A stretch of DNA of 64,000 nucleotides from Acidobacteriota bacterium. GTDB taxonomy: Bacteria > Acidobacteriota > Terriglobia > Acidiferrales > UBA7541. The notes under the pieces are model-generated. The model was not told the DNA's origin and did no database searches. It saw only the letters and a program-made list of their open reading frames with translations. Each line of letters begins with the position of its first letter. Position 1 is the first letter of the stretch. The stretch is from assembly GCA_013289695.1 (NCBI GenBank), contig JABCZK010000007.1, positions 101,360-165,359 of the forward strand, in the 5' to 3' direction. The translations under genes and the position numbers were made by a program. Positions 1-9,671 of the stretch are shown here, piece after piece.

Positions 1-807
1 CGAGCGCAGGGGCGCGCCGGGACGGTGCCCGCTGCTGCCGGCTCGCACAATTTCCGGAAAATCCTCAGCGCGAAGTTGCGGCTGGCTTGCGAATACCAGC
101 GCGTGTTCGACGGCGTTCTTTAGCTCGCGAATATTTCCGGGCCATTCGTAGGCTTCCAGCAGGCGAAGCGTGGCAGGATCGAATGTGGCATCGGGACGGC
201 CGTGCACCGGGCCGAGGCGCGCCAAGAAATGCGCGGCGAGTTCGGGAATGTCGGCGTGGCGTTCGCGCAGCGGCGGGACGACGATGGAAAGCACGTTCAG
301 GCGGAAGAAAAGATCCTCGCGGAAACGTCCTGCGGCGACGGCCTTGGTCAAATCCGTATTCGTAAGCGCTATCAGGCGCGCTTCCATATGCAGAGTTTCG
401 GTGCCGCCCAAGCGTTCGAAGGCGCGCTCTTCGAGCACGCGCAGGAGTTTTGCTTGCATGGCAGGGGCGAGCGCGGCGACTTCGTCGAGCACGATGGTTC
501 CAGTCTGCGCCATTTCCAGGCGGCCGGGTTTGCGCGCGACGGCGCCGGTAAATGCGCCGCGTTCGTGGCCAAACAGTTCGGATTCGACGAGCTCGGTAGG
601 CAAACTGGCGCAGTCAATTTTCAATAGCGGAGCGTCGTGGCGCGGGCTGCGCTGGTGGATCCAGCGCGCGAGTTGATCCTTGCCCGTGCCACTCTCGCCG
701 GTGATCAGCACGGTGGTGGAGGCGCCGGCGACTTTTTCCGCAAGCTCGAGAACGCGCCGGGAAGCGGCGTCCGCCGCAATCCAAGCAATGGCCGCGACGG
801 CGCTCAT
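1..807 (-). CDS. Sigma-54-dependent transcriptional activator, partial (C-terminus outside window)
   Basis: AAA+ activator that would remodel RNA polymerase-sigma-54 for open-complex formation. Reading the minus strand from the ATG at 807 gives 269 codons with no stop before the window edge. Visible are Walker A (GESGTGKD, about residue 37), the sigma-54-contacting GAFTGA loop, a Walker B region (TIVLDEV), a second-region RFREDLFFRLN and a WPGNIREL segment; the HTH must lie beyond position 1. An in-frame TGA nine bases upstream of the start codon fixes the N-terminus, so only about 28 residues precede the ATPase and there is no receiver or sensor domain. Such orphan activators are usually controlled by a partner protein or by their own expression. 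It lies 124 bp downstream of rsfS on the same strand and may be co-transcribed. Confidence 0.9.
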   Translation of the reverse strand, partial: MSAVAAIAWIAADAASRRVLELAEKVAGASTTVLITGESGTGKDQLARWIHQRSPRHDAPLLKIDCASLPTELVESELFGHERGAFTGAVARKPGRLEMAQTGTIVLDEVAALAPAMQAKLLRVLEERAFERLGGTETLHMEARLIALTNTDLTKAVAAGRFREDLFFRLNVLSIVVPPLRERHADIPELAAHFLARLGPVHGRPDATFDPATLRLLEAYEWPGNIRELKNAVEHALVFASQPQLRAEDFPEIVRAGSSGHRPGAPLRS

Positions 808-931
808 GGATTCTCACACGCACCAAAACCGAGTTTGTAGAACTCCTGTCCCGGGCTTTGCAGGGTTTTCCACCGGGGAAAAAGCGAAGAGCACAGCCAA
901 GAGTAGCCGTGCCACGGACTCAGCGCAACGT

Positions 932-1359
932 TCATTGCTGCGTGGCGTTGCCTTCGGATTCGTTGCGGCGTTCATCGTGCGATTTTTGGCGCGCTGCCGC
1001 GGGGCCGGGAGGTTCGTGAAACTCGATGCGCTCGGCATTGCGCCACAGGCGCTCGAGATCGTAATACTGGCGGGCGCGTTCGCTGAAAATATGCACGACG
1101 AAAAATCCATAATCCAGCAGCACCCACTCCGCGCTGGATTTTCCTTCGCGATGCGCGACGCGGCGCCCGGCTCGATGCAGCCGCTCTTCGACGGCCTCGC
1201 CGATGGCTTGTATCTGCGGCTGGCTGGAGCCGGAGCAAAGCAGAAAATAATCCGCGAACGCGCCGGAGCCGGAAAGGTTCAAGACGGAAACGTCCAGAGC
1301 CTGTTTTTCTTGAGCGGCTTCCACGGCCAGCAGAATTTCGGGATCGAGAGCGTTAAGGG

Positions 1360-1363
<4 letters not shown>
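932..1363 (-). CDS. rsfS: Ribosomal silencing factor RsfS
   Basis: RsfS (Iojap/DUF143 family) binds ribosomal protein uL14 and blocks 30S-50S joining when nutrients are short. The 143-residue product has the family core: ADYFLLCSG near residue 37, EWVLLDYG followed by VVHIF, and the AR-YYDLERLW segment near the end. The family is usually 105-130 residues; the extra length is a polar, probably disordered tail rich in Arg, Glu and Asn. The start codon overlaps the nadD stop by 4 bp (ATGA), so translation is probably coupled, and the obgE-nadD-rsfS order is common in many bacterial phyla. Confidence 0.95.
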
Positions 1364-3212
<1,849 letters not shown>

Positions 3213-3260
3213 TCACCTGATTTGGAATCGGTCGTAGCGAGCATACGCCAGGGTTGGGAG

Positions 3261-3299
3261 CAAAAACAAAAATACGCGCCCTGGAAACCGAGCGCGTAT
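3261..3299 (-). terminator. Rho-independent terminator between rpmA and obgE
   Basis: On the minus strand, 8-bp perfect arms (ATACGCGC / GCGCGTAT, positions 3299-3292 and 3279-3272) are followed by a T-rich run interrupted by one G. It lies after the rpmA stop and before the obgE start, so it probably makes ribosomal protein mRNA more abundant than obgE mRNA. Confidence 0.75.
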
Positions 3300-3313
3300 C
3301 GGAAAACGGGAAG

Positions 3314-3631
3314 TTAATTGGCTGCCGCAGATTCCGCCGCGGACGCCGCGCGATCCGCGCCGCCGATCGCGGATTCTTCCGCCGGGAACACGCTGATAAA
3401 CTTGCCGTGCGCGCCCTTGTCTTCGAAGCGCACTACGCCAGTGATGGTGGCGAACAGACTGTCGTCTTTCGCGCGGCTGACGTTCTTGCCGGCCTTGTAA
3501 CGCGTGCCGCGCTGGCGAATGAGAATGCTTCCGCCAGATACCAGTTGCCCGCCGAAGCGCTTGATGCCGAGCCGCTGTCCGTGCGAATCGCGTCCGTTTG
3601 TGGAAGAGCCGCCGCCCTTTTTATGTGCCAT
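3314..3631 (-). CDS. rpmA: 50S ribosomal protein bL27
   Basis: bL27 sits near the peptidyl-transferase centre of the large subunit. The N-terminus [16 protein letters not shown] and the following [25 protein letters not shown] segment are diagnostic. At 105 residues it is longer than the usual 85-90; the extra part is an Ala-rich C-terminal tail. The gene starts nine bases after the rplU stop, so the two are co-transcribed from the rplU promoter. The N-terminus starts directly at the mature-type MAHKK, without the cleaved pre-sequence known in Firmicutes. Confidence 0.98.
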   Translation of the reverse strand: MAHKKGGGSSTNGRDSHGQRLGIKRFGGQLVSGGSILIRQRGTRYKAGKNVSRAKDDSLFATITGVVRFEDKGAHGKFISVFPAEESAIGGADRAASAAESAAAN

Positions 3632-3640
3632 GGCAAACCC

Positions 3641-3955
3641 CTACGAAATTTGGATGTCGCTGACTTCGACAGAGGTGTAATTCTGCCGGTGGCCGCGCTT
3701 GATATTGTACTGACCGCCCGTCTTGTACTTCAAAGTGAGCATTTTCGGACCGCGATCCTGGGCGACGATCTTGCCGATGACTTTGGCCTTGGCGATGTCT
3801 GAGCCGGAAGCGAATTTCTTGTCGTCGTTGCGCACGGCGAGCACTTCGTCAAAAGTGACCTTGCCGCCGACTTTGCCCTCGAGCCGCTCGATGCGAATGG
3901 TCTTGCCGGGCTCGACGCGATACTGCTTTCCCCCAGTGCGAATTACGGCGTACAT
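3641..3955 (-). CDS. rplU: 50S ribosomal protein bL21
   Basis: Structural protein of the 50S subunit that contacts 23S rRNA. The 104-residue product has the family start MYAVIRTGGKQYRVEPG and the C-terminal GHRQNYTSVEVSDI. The ATG at 3955 was chosen over an in-frame start at 4015 because it matches the family N-terminus and has a good Shine-Dalgarno site (AGGAGG, spacing 5). It is the first gene of the rplU-rpmA unit and is preceded by a near-consensus promoter. Confidence 0.98.
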   Translation of the reverse strand: MYAVIRTGGKQYRVEPGKTIRIERLEGKVGGKVTFDEVLAVRNDDKKFASGSDIAKAKVIGKIVAQDRGPKMLTLKYKTGGQYNIKRGHRQNYTSVEVSDIQIS

Positions 3956-3985
3956 GCTGCCTCCTGAAGCTAGTGACAAACCCCA

Positions 3986-4015
3986 ATTATACGGGTCGGC
4001 GGCCGCTTCCGTCAA
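3986..4015 (-). promoter_or_regulatory. Sigma-70-type promoter of rplU-rpmA
   Basis: On the minus strand TTGACG (4015-4010) and TATAAT (3991-3986) are separated by 18 bp. The -10 box is perfect and the -35 has one mismatch. It ends 30 bp upstream of the rplU start codon. The inverted-repeat-bounded VOC segment begins only 17 bp upstream of the -35 box. Confidence 0.85.
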
Positions 4016-4031
4016 CGAAGTACGCCTAGCG

Positions 4032-4504
4032 GTAGTGTCCTAATTTGACGCGTGGGTGGTCTTGTTGCATAAAGGAGAACAAGGGAGAGCTTTGTGGGCG
4101 CAAAACAGAAAATGAGCTCGATTGGCCAGCCAGTCCCCGAGTTGCCGGTCGCTGATGTGGAACGCGCGCAACAGCATTACCAAGATGCACTCGGCTTTGA
4201 GATTGGATGGCTTTACCCAGGCAAAGAGATTGGGGCCGTGTCACGCGATAAAGTGGCAATATTCTTTCGCAAGAGGAAGCCGCCGTTCGAACCTGCCGTT
4301 CACTGGGTGTTCGCTGAAGATATTGACGCTTCGTATCAGGAACTGAAGTCGTTAGGTGCGAACATCGTGGAGCCTCTGGAAAAAAAGCCTTGGGGATTAC
4401 GGCAATTCACCGTAAAGGATCTGGACGGGAACCTCTTCTATTTCCACCATGACTGAGCACACGTCGCATGAGAAGCAGCTGGAGCGGGCAAGTTAGGACA
4501 CGAC
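4032..4504. mobile_element. Putative small mobile cassette bounded by inverted repeats
   Basis: Positions 4032-4049 and 4487-4504 are inverted repeats matching at 15 of 18 positions; the core GTGTCCTAA(T/C)TTG is in both. The 473-bp segment contains exactly one gene, the VOC protein at 4094-4456, and no transposase. No clear target-site duplication is visible. It sits between the rplU promoter and a secreted-protein gene. A cassette mobilised in trans is an inference; a chance or regulatory inverted repeat is the alternative. Confidence 0.45.
4094..4456 (+). CDS. VOC superfamily (glyoxalase/bleomycin-resistance-like) protein
   Basis: A single vicinal-oxygen-chelate module of about 120 residues; such proteins dimerise and bind a metal or hydrophobic ligand. 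Seen: an N-terminal [21 protein letters not shown] beta-alpha segment, [22 protein letters not shown], and the C-terminal [16 protein letters not shown] with the conserved acidic residue region. The GTG at 4094 has a GGGAG site six bases upstream; an ATG at 4112 is the alternative. The substrate is unknown. By eye its codons look more AT-rich than those of the ribosomal neighbours, and it is enclosed by inverted repeats, so recent acquisition is possible. It is not related in position to the second VOC gene at 59213. Confidence 0.8.
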   Translation: MGAKQKMSSIGQPVPELPVADVERAQQHYQDALGFEIGWLYPGKEIGAVSRDKVAIFFRKRKPPFEPAVHWVFAEDIDASYQELKSLGANIVEPLEKKPWGLRQFTVKDLDGNLFYFHHD

Positions 4505-4602
4505 CCGCGCGGCTCTCGCGGGGTGAGTTACCTTCGCCGTGGGCGTCGGGCGCGGACGGTTGCGACTTGACAACCAGTGGTACATTAATTTCGGAGGTGA
4601 AT

Positions 4603-5148
4603 ATGAAGCACTTTGCTGGACTGTTCGCAGTTTTGTTGTTGTGTAGTCTTCCGGTTCTTGCGCAAGGTAAGCCAGGCGGCGGCGGTCATGAGGGTGGCGG
4701 TCACGAAGCCGCCCCAGCACGCCCGCCTGCTCACGGTCCCGCTGCGGTGAAGGGCGCCGGGCACTCTGTCGAAGAGAATCATTCGTTTGCGGACAAAGAG
4801 GGGCATCCGAACGCGCCTCACGTTCATCCGGACGGCAAGTGGGTCGGGCACGACACCGGGAAGAACGATCCGCACTACCACCTCGATCATCCGTGGGAGC
4901 ACGGGCGCTTCACGGGTGGTTTCGGCCGAGGCCATGTGTGGCACCTGGCAGGAGGAGGTCCGTCGCGATTCTGGTTCGGCGGATTTTACTTCAGTGTCGC
5001 GCCGTTTGATTTGGGCTATTGCGGCGATTGGTTATGGGATTCCGACCAGATCGTGATTTATGAGGATCCGGATCACGTGGGCTGGTACCTGGCGTACAAC
5101 GTGAGGCTGGGAACGTACTGCCACGTGGAGTATCTCGGAAACAGCTAG
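4603..5148 (+). CDS. Secreted His/Gly-rich protein of unknown function
   Basis: No known family recognised. The 181-residue product has a clear signal peptide ([21 protein letters not shown], cleavage probably after VLA), a Gly/His/Pro-rich linker (residues 23-65), many His-containing segments ([26 protein letters not shown]) and an aromatic C-terminal part ending [12 protein letters not shown] with two Cys about 36 apart. The ATG at 4603 has an excellent GGAGGTGA site two bases upstream; longer in-frame starts lack one and would bury the signal peptide. The many His residues suggest metal binding, but this is only inference. It lies alone between the VOC cassette and the convergent cstA operon. 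Confidence 0.8.
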   Translation: MKHFAGLFAVLLLCSLPVLAQGKPGGGGHEGGGHEAAPARPPAHGPAAVKGAGHSVEENHSFADKEGHPNAPHVHPDGKWVGHDTGKNDPHYHLDHPWEHGRFTGGFGRGHVWHLAGGGPSRFWFGGFYFSVAPFDLGYCGDWLWDSDQIVIYEDPDHVGWYLAYNVRLGTYCHVEYLGNS

Positions 5149-5171
5149 CAGGCAGCCGCCATCCGCGCAAA

Positions 5172-5426
5172 TCAGCAGCAGCGGGAGACGGTGGAATAGC
5201 GGCGTCGCAGCGCGTGGAGATAGAATTCCTCGCGCGTGAGTGGTTGAGCGGATGTGGCATGCGTTGAGCAACCTGCTTGCACTGTGCGGGAATCAACGCA
5301 TGCCATTTCCGCGACGCGACGCGCGGAGCGCAAATAATTCTCGTAGGCCGCATCGCCGCTGACCTGGCGAATCCAGGACCAAATATTTCGCGGGATGCGA
5401 AGCACACGCTCTCGGGTAGAGATCAT
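5172..5426 (-). CDS. YbdD/YjiX-family small protein
   Basis: Short cytosolic proteins of this family (DUF466) are found next to CstA/BtsT pyruvate-peptide carriers; their role is unclear. The 84-residue product shows WIRQVSGDAAYENYLR in the first third, LTREEFYLHALRRRY in the last third and the diagnostic C-terminal VSRCC. It is longer than the usual 60-70 residues because of a Cys-containing insert around residues 38-58. Its ATG overlaps the stop of the upstream secreted-protein gene by 4 bp (ATGA), so it is translationally coupled to that gene and third in the cstA operon. Confidence 0.8.
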   Translation of the reverse strand: MISTRERVLRIPRNIWSWIRQVSGDAAYENYLRSARRVAEMACVDSRTVQAGCSTHATSAQPLTREEFYLHALRRRYSTVSRCC

Positions 5427-6892
5427 TGTTGGATCGCACCTCCACTGGACGATGCCGGCGCAGGCGCTTGGCGCGTGCCAATGCCAATCTGCATGGCCGT
5501 ATTTTTCGGGAATACCACTTCGCGGCCGCGCGCGATGAAATGGACGTAAACGGATCTGGCCGCGCCGAACGCTCCCATAGCCATACCGAATGGCTGTGAA
5601 TGTATGCCGGCGCCCAGCGCAATGCCGATCAGTTTAAATCCTCCAGCACCACCTGCGGCGCGTTCGGGGGTATCGCCCAAAGTGTCGCCACCAACTCCAG
5701 CGGACACGGCCGCAAGGCCAATGGAGATCGTGGTCAGCAGATATCTGGACTTCGGCGAACCGGCCTCGGCGCCGCCTTCGGCGTCCAGCTTCACGTTGTC
5801 CGCTGCGGCGGATTGCAAGCCTTCCAGATTTGCGTCCACTTTCTGGGCCACGAGCGCACCGCCAGCGCCTTCCGGCGGAAGCAGCTCGTGAAAGACCATG
5901 CGCAGTTGGCCGTTGCGGCTCATATAGTGGGCGGGCTCGACCTGAACCACCGAACCCCTCAAGCGGCAACCCTGCGGGAGAATCAAGTGTTTGCCGTCGA
6001 AAAGCGGCTGCGAAAGTACCGCTTCCACCGGCGCCCCTTTCGGAGTGCTCGCGGAATTCAACGGCGTAATCAGGAGCGCGCGAACGAAGCTGCCCGGTGG
6101 AGGTGCCGCGCCTAATGACGCCGCCATTTCCGGCGTTAGCGGCTCGGAACCGAAATCGAGCGCCTCCTGCAATTCCGCGAAATAAACCGTTCCGGCGTTG
6201 ATGTATTGCGGATGAATCGGAAGTTGGGCGACGAGGTAGCGCTCGACCTTGTGAAATTTGCCGGGCTGCTTCACTTGTTGCATTGCGGCATCCCATTCGC
6301 GCTTGGCCTCTTGCTTGGCCTCTTTGGCTTTTTCAGCCGCCGCGTCCTTTACACCCTTGGGTTCCTTTTCGTTGGCCGCGGTGAGGAATTGAATCAGCTG
6401 GCCGGAACCGGGAGTGACGAGCGTGTGAATGGGAATGTGCTTGCCGTCGGCGAGAATCAGCTCGCTGAAAGTAACGTCAATTGCGTGCGACGGAGAGAAA
6501 TCGGCATCCAGTGCAGCGAGCGTTCGTTTTCCGGTGGAGACTGGCTCGATGCGCGTGATTTGACCCGAGACTACCGTACCGACGGGAATCACCAGCTGGT
6601 CGAACGCGTAGATCGGCTCGACGGTATGTGCAGCGAGAGGTTGGCCAACCTTCCGGGTGCGAGTCTCTTCGTCGAGCGCCAGTTGTATGGGCGTGCCGAT
6701 TGGCACGGACAAAGGAATCGTCGCGGGTTTCGCAGCATCGGCTGGCGGTATTGAAGCGGGGCGATGAGCTAGAGCCGGATCGGATTCCGGCGCGGGCGAT
6801 TGAACCGGGATCGGGCTGGCTTCCTGCGCCTGAAGGCAAGCTGCACAGGCCCAGGACAGAAAAAGCGTGCCCAATAGCCGCCGGCTCATCAT
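5423..6892 (-). CDS. Exported protein with two related beta-rich modules, unknown function
   Basis: No family recognised. The 489-residue product starts at the ATG at 6892 (or the adjacent ATG at 6889), chosen because it opens a signal peptide (MMSRRLLGTLFLSWACAAC, possible cleavage near QAQ); an upstream in-frame start would run into cstA. Two segments resemble each other: VPIGTPIQLALDEE...LVIPVGTVVSGQI (about residues 50-150) and TPLNSASTPKGAPVEAVL...LILPQGCRLRGSVV (about residues 270-360). Each pairs a 'content' strand with a 'P-x-G-x-x-x-x-G-x-V' strand, as in VirB10/TrbI-like barrels. A Gly-rich hydrophobic stretch follows near residue 400. It lies between cstA and the ybdD-like gene and is coupled to the latter. 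Confidence 0.75.
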   Translation of the reverse strand: MMSRRLLGTLFLSWACAACLQAQEASPIPVQSPAPESDPALAHRPASIPPADAAKPATIPLSVPIGTPIQLALDEETRTRKVGQPLAAHTVEPIYAFDQLVIPVGTVVSGQITRIEPVSTGKRTLAALDADFSPSHAIDVTFSELILADGKHIPIHTLVTPGSGQLIQFLTAANEKEPKGVKDAAAEKAKEAKQEAKREWDAAMQQVKQPGKFHKVERYLVAQLPIHPQYINAGTVYFAELQEALDFGSEPLTPEMAASLGAAPPPGSFVRALLITPLNSASTPKGAPVEAVLSQPLFDGKHLILPQGCRLRGSVVQVEPAHYMSRNGQLRMVFHELLPPEGAGGALVAQKVDANLEGLQSAAADNVKLDAEGGAEAGSPKSRYLLTTISIGLAAVSAGVGGDTLGDTPERAAGGAGGFKLIGIALGAGIHSQPFGMAMGAFGAARSVYVHFIARGREVVFPKNTAMQIGIGTRQAPAPASSSGGAIQQ

Positions 6893-7070
6893 CTTCGTTC
6901 TCACGGCTGAGGTGTCCCCGAATTCAACCGCGCAAACTTGATCCCGTGCGACGACGTCATGGCGGCGAAAGCCTCCTAGAGAATTCCGCAAATTTCTGCC
7001 GCGTAAAGAAAGATGCAGCGCGTTATGGTTCTGTTGCACAACGCCATGCACGCGCACCACAAAAGCCATC

Positions 7071-9134
7071 TTAGTCCCCTTCGGCCCAGCGCGTCGTGAC
7101 GTATGGCGACTCATGCAGCACCGCAGCCTTGCGTCCGCTGAGAATCGCAATCCATTCACCGATGGCTTCGACGAGGAGCACCAGAATCATCGCGGCCAGA
7201 ACGGCGGTGACGGCGGCATCCAGGCGATTATTGAATATCAGCCGCTGGGTGACTGCGATTTTTTCAGCGGGAATCGCGCCGGACGCAATCTGGGCCGCCA
7301 GAACGTCGGCTTGCGACAGGAAGCCGATGCGCGGGTTCGCGGAGAAGATTTTCTGATAGCCGGCGGTCATGGTGATGGCGACTAGCCAGACCATGGGCGC
7401 GAGCGTTACCCAAATCCAGCGCGCGCGGCCCATTTTCAGCAGGATGGTAGTGGCCACCACCAGCGCGACGCACGCGAGCAGCTGATTGGCGATACCAAAC
7501 AGCGGCCACAGCGAATTAATCCCGCCCAGCGGATCCTGCACGCCTTGCCACAGAAAATATCCCCAGGCGCCGACCATCAGCGCGCTGGTGGCGAGTATCC
7601 CGGCCGTGGAACCGGCTTTGCCCAGCGGCTTCCAGAGGTGTCCGCCGAGTTCCTGCACCATGAAGCGCCCGACGCGCGTACCCGCGTCCAGCACCGTGAG
7701 AATGAAGAGCGCTTCGAACATGATCGCGAAGTGATACCAGATGCTGAGCAGGCGCTCGCCGCCGATGGTACCGCTGAAAATCTGCGCCATGCCCACGGCG
7801 AGTGATGGCGCGCCGCCGGTGCGGTCAAGCAAGGTGTGTTCGCCGACGCGTTGCGCGAGTGCGGACATGGTTTGTGGATCGAGCGCGAAGCCCCAGGAAC
7901 GGATGGTCGCGGCCGCGGCGTCGGCCGTCTTACCCACAATTCCCGCCGGACTATTGATTGCGAAATACACGCCGGGCTGCAACGCGCAGGCGGCGATCAT
8001 GGCCATCACGCCAACGAATGATTCCATGAGCATCGCGCCGTAGCCGATCATGCGCGCGTGGCCTTCGCGCAAGATCATTTTTGGCGTGGTGCCGGAAGAA
8101 ATCAGCGCGTGGAAACCGCTGATGGCGCCGCAAGCAATCGTGATGAAGCAGAACGGAAAAATTTTCCCGGCGAACACGGGACCGTTGCCGTCCACGAAGC
8201 GCGTCAACGCGGGCATTTCCAGCGTGGGACGCACGAAGATCACGCCGATTGCCAGAGCGGCGATGGCGCCGACTTTAATGAACGCGCTGAGATAATCGCG
8301 CGGAGCCAGCAGCAGCCAGACCGGTAGCGCGGAGGCCGCGTAACCATAGGCGATGATGGCAATCGCCAGCGCGGGGCCGGAAAACGTGAAGGCGCTGGAC
8401 CATGCGGGCGATGCGTTTACCCACTGGCCAGAGACGACGGCCAGCATTACCAGCGCGACGCCGCCGAGCGAAGCCTCCAGCACGCGGCCCGGGCGCACGT
8501 AGCGCAGATAAATTCCCATCAGCAGCGCGATGGGGATGGTCATCGCCAGAGTGAAGGTGCCCCACGGCGATTCTTTCAGAGCTTTGACGATCACCAGCGC
8601 GATGACCGCCAGAAGAATAATCATGATGGCGAGGACGGCGAGCAATGCGATCATCCCGCCGCGCTTGGAGACCTCCTCGCGCGCCATCTGGCCCAGGGAT
8701 TTTCCGTCGCGGCGAATGGAGCAGAAAAGAATGATGAAGTCCTGGACGCAGCCGCCCAGTGCGGCGCCTACGATGATCCATAGAGTTCCGGGGAGATAGC
8801 CGAATTGTGCGGCTAGCGTGGGGCCCACCAGAGGGCCGGGGCCGGCAATCGCGGCAAAATGGTGGCCGATCAGAACCCATTTGCTGGTGGGAACGAAATC
8901 GTGGCCGTCTTCCAGGCGCTCGGCGGGAGTGGCGCGGGTGTCGTCGAGAGCGAGAACTTTCGCGGCGATGAATTTCGAGTAGACGCGATAGGCGACGAGA
9001 TAGGTGCACAGCGCGGCCACGACGAACCAGACGGCGTTGAGCGGCTCGCGGCGTTCGAAGGCGATGGCGGCGAGAGCAGCGGCGCCGGCGAGCGCGATGA
9101 CGGTCCAGAGAATTATTTTCAACAGTGATTTCAT
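7071..9134 (-). CDS. cstA: Carbon starvation protein CstA (peptide/pyruvate transporter)
   Basis: Inner-membrane carrier; in E. coli CstA is linked to peptide and pyruvate uptake on carbon starvation. The 687-residue product is the family length, is almost entirely hydrophobic with roughly 16-18 membrane segments, and has the CstA signatures LNAVWFVVAALCTYLVAYRVYSKFIA near the N-terminus, GHDFVPTSKWVLIGHHFAAIAGPGPLVGP, and CGAISGFHALISSGTTPKM in the middle. The C-terminal part (LWPLFGIANQLLACVAL) is also typical. It is the first gene of a three-gene minus-strand operon and has a near-consensus promoter 45 bp upstream of its start codon. Confidence 0.96.
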   Translation of the reverse strand: MKSLLKIILWTVIALAGAAALAAIAFERREPLNAVWFVVAALCTYLVAYRVYSKFIAAKVLALDDTRATPAERLEDGHDFVPTSKWVLIGHHFAAIAGPGPLVGPTLAAQFGYLPGTLWIIVGAALGGCVQDFIILFCSIRRDGKSLGQMAREEVSKRGGMIALLAVLAIMIILLAVIALVIVKALKESPWGTFTLAMTIPIALLMGIYLRYVRPGRVLEASLGGVALVMLAVVSGQWVNASPAWSSAFTFSGPALAIAIIAYGYAASALPVWLLLAPRDYLSAFIKVGAIAALAIGVIFVRPTLEMPALTRFVDGNGPVFAGKIFPFCFITIACGAISGFHALISSGTTPKMILREGHARMIGYGAMLMESFVGVMAMIAACALQPGVYFAINSPAGIVGKTADAAAATIRSWGFALDPQTMSALAQRVGEHTLLDRTGGAPSLAVGMAQIFSGTIGGERLLSIWYHFAIMFEALFILTVLDAGTRVGRFMVQELGGHLWKPLGKAGSTAGILATSALMVGAWGYFLWQGVQDPLGGINSLWPLFGIANQLLACVALVVATTILLKMGRARWIWVTLAPMVWLVAITMTAGYQKIFSANPRIGFLSQADVLAAQIASGAIPAEKIAVTQRLIFNNRLDAAVTAVLAAMILVLLVEAIGEWIAILSGRKAAVLHESPYVTTRWAEGD

Positions 9135-9179
9135 GTTTGAGCGCGCGCTCCCGGGCGTCGTTTTTGCCCCATGCGGCGC

Positions 9180-9208
9180 ATCGTACGCAAGCGCGGAGGG
9201 GGCGTCAA
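9180..9208 (-). promoter_or_regulatory. Sigma-70-type promoter of cstA
   Basis: On the minus strand TTGACG (9208-9203) and TACGAT (9185-9180) are separated by exactly 17 bp. Each box has one mismatch to consensus. The start codon of cstA lies 45 bp downstream. No CRP-like dyad is evident beside it. Confidence 0.8.
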
Positions 9209-9314
9209 TCGAGACTTGGACGGGACCTGGGCGGGCGTTGCATCGGGATTAGGCGAAGGCGAAGCGGGGTTTTATGGGCGAGAGGGTGGCCACTGCGCGA
9301 GCTGCGGATGAAAT

Positions 9315-9494
9315 CTAAGCGTAAGCGGCGCGGCAAGTCTCGTGTGCGCGGCACGACGACGGGCAGTTCGTTTTATCAATGAGAATGTAGTTGTGGCACG
9401 TCGAGCAAACCACGCCGTAAATCGTTTCGCTGAATTGATCGTGCGAGGTGCTGCCGGTGTGTTCGTTGCGCGCTTGTTCGCGGCCGATGGCCAT
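9315..9494 (-). CDS. Small Cys-rich protein with a CxxCH motif, unknown function
   Basis: A 59-codon frame on the minus strand. The product is hydrophilic with the Cys pattern CSTCH, then CPSSC and a final C (five Cys, residues about 30-55). A Shine-Dalgarno-like GGAG lies eight bases upstream of the ATG and a TAGAAT -10-like box lies at 9529-9524, both in the expected order, which is why I accept so short a gene. There is no signal peptide, so CSTCH is unlikely to be a periplasmic haem c site; two CxxC-like pairs suggest a zinc knuckle. It lies between the divergent cstA promoter region and the S9 peptidase gene. Confidence 0.6.
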   Translation of the reverse strand: MAIGREQARNEHTGSTSHDQFSETIYGVVCSTCHNYILIDKTNCPSSCRAHETCRAAYA

Positions 9495-9671
9495 GGTGTC
9501 CGCTCCGTTACGCTAACCAGAACATTCTAGCCGAAATCGCACGGCGAGACGAATGCCCAACGCTTGACTTCAGGCGCGTGCGACGTAGCTACCCGCAGGC
9601 TGCGAGACTGTGATAGTTTTTCGGCTGCCTGATTCAGACACCTGAACCCCATAATGAAAGTTGAGGAAGGC

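Noticed and set aside
4567..4590. TTGACA promoter of the secreted His-rich protein
   Set aside because: TTGACA at 4567-4572 has no -10-like hexamer at 16-18 bp before the Shine-Dalgarno site.
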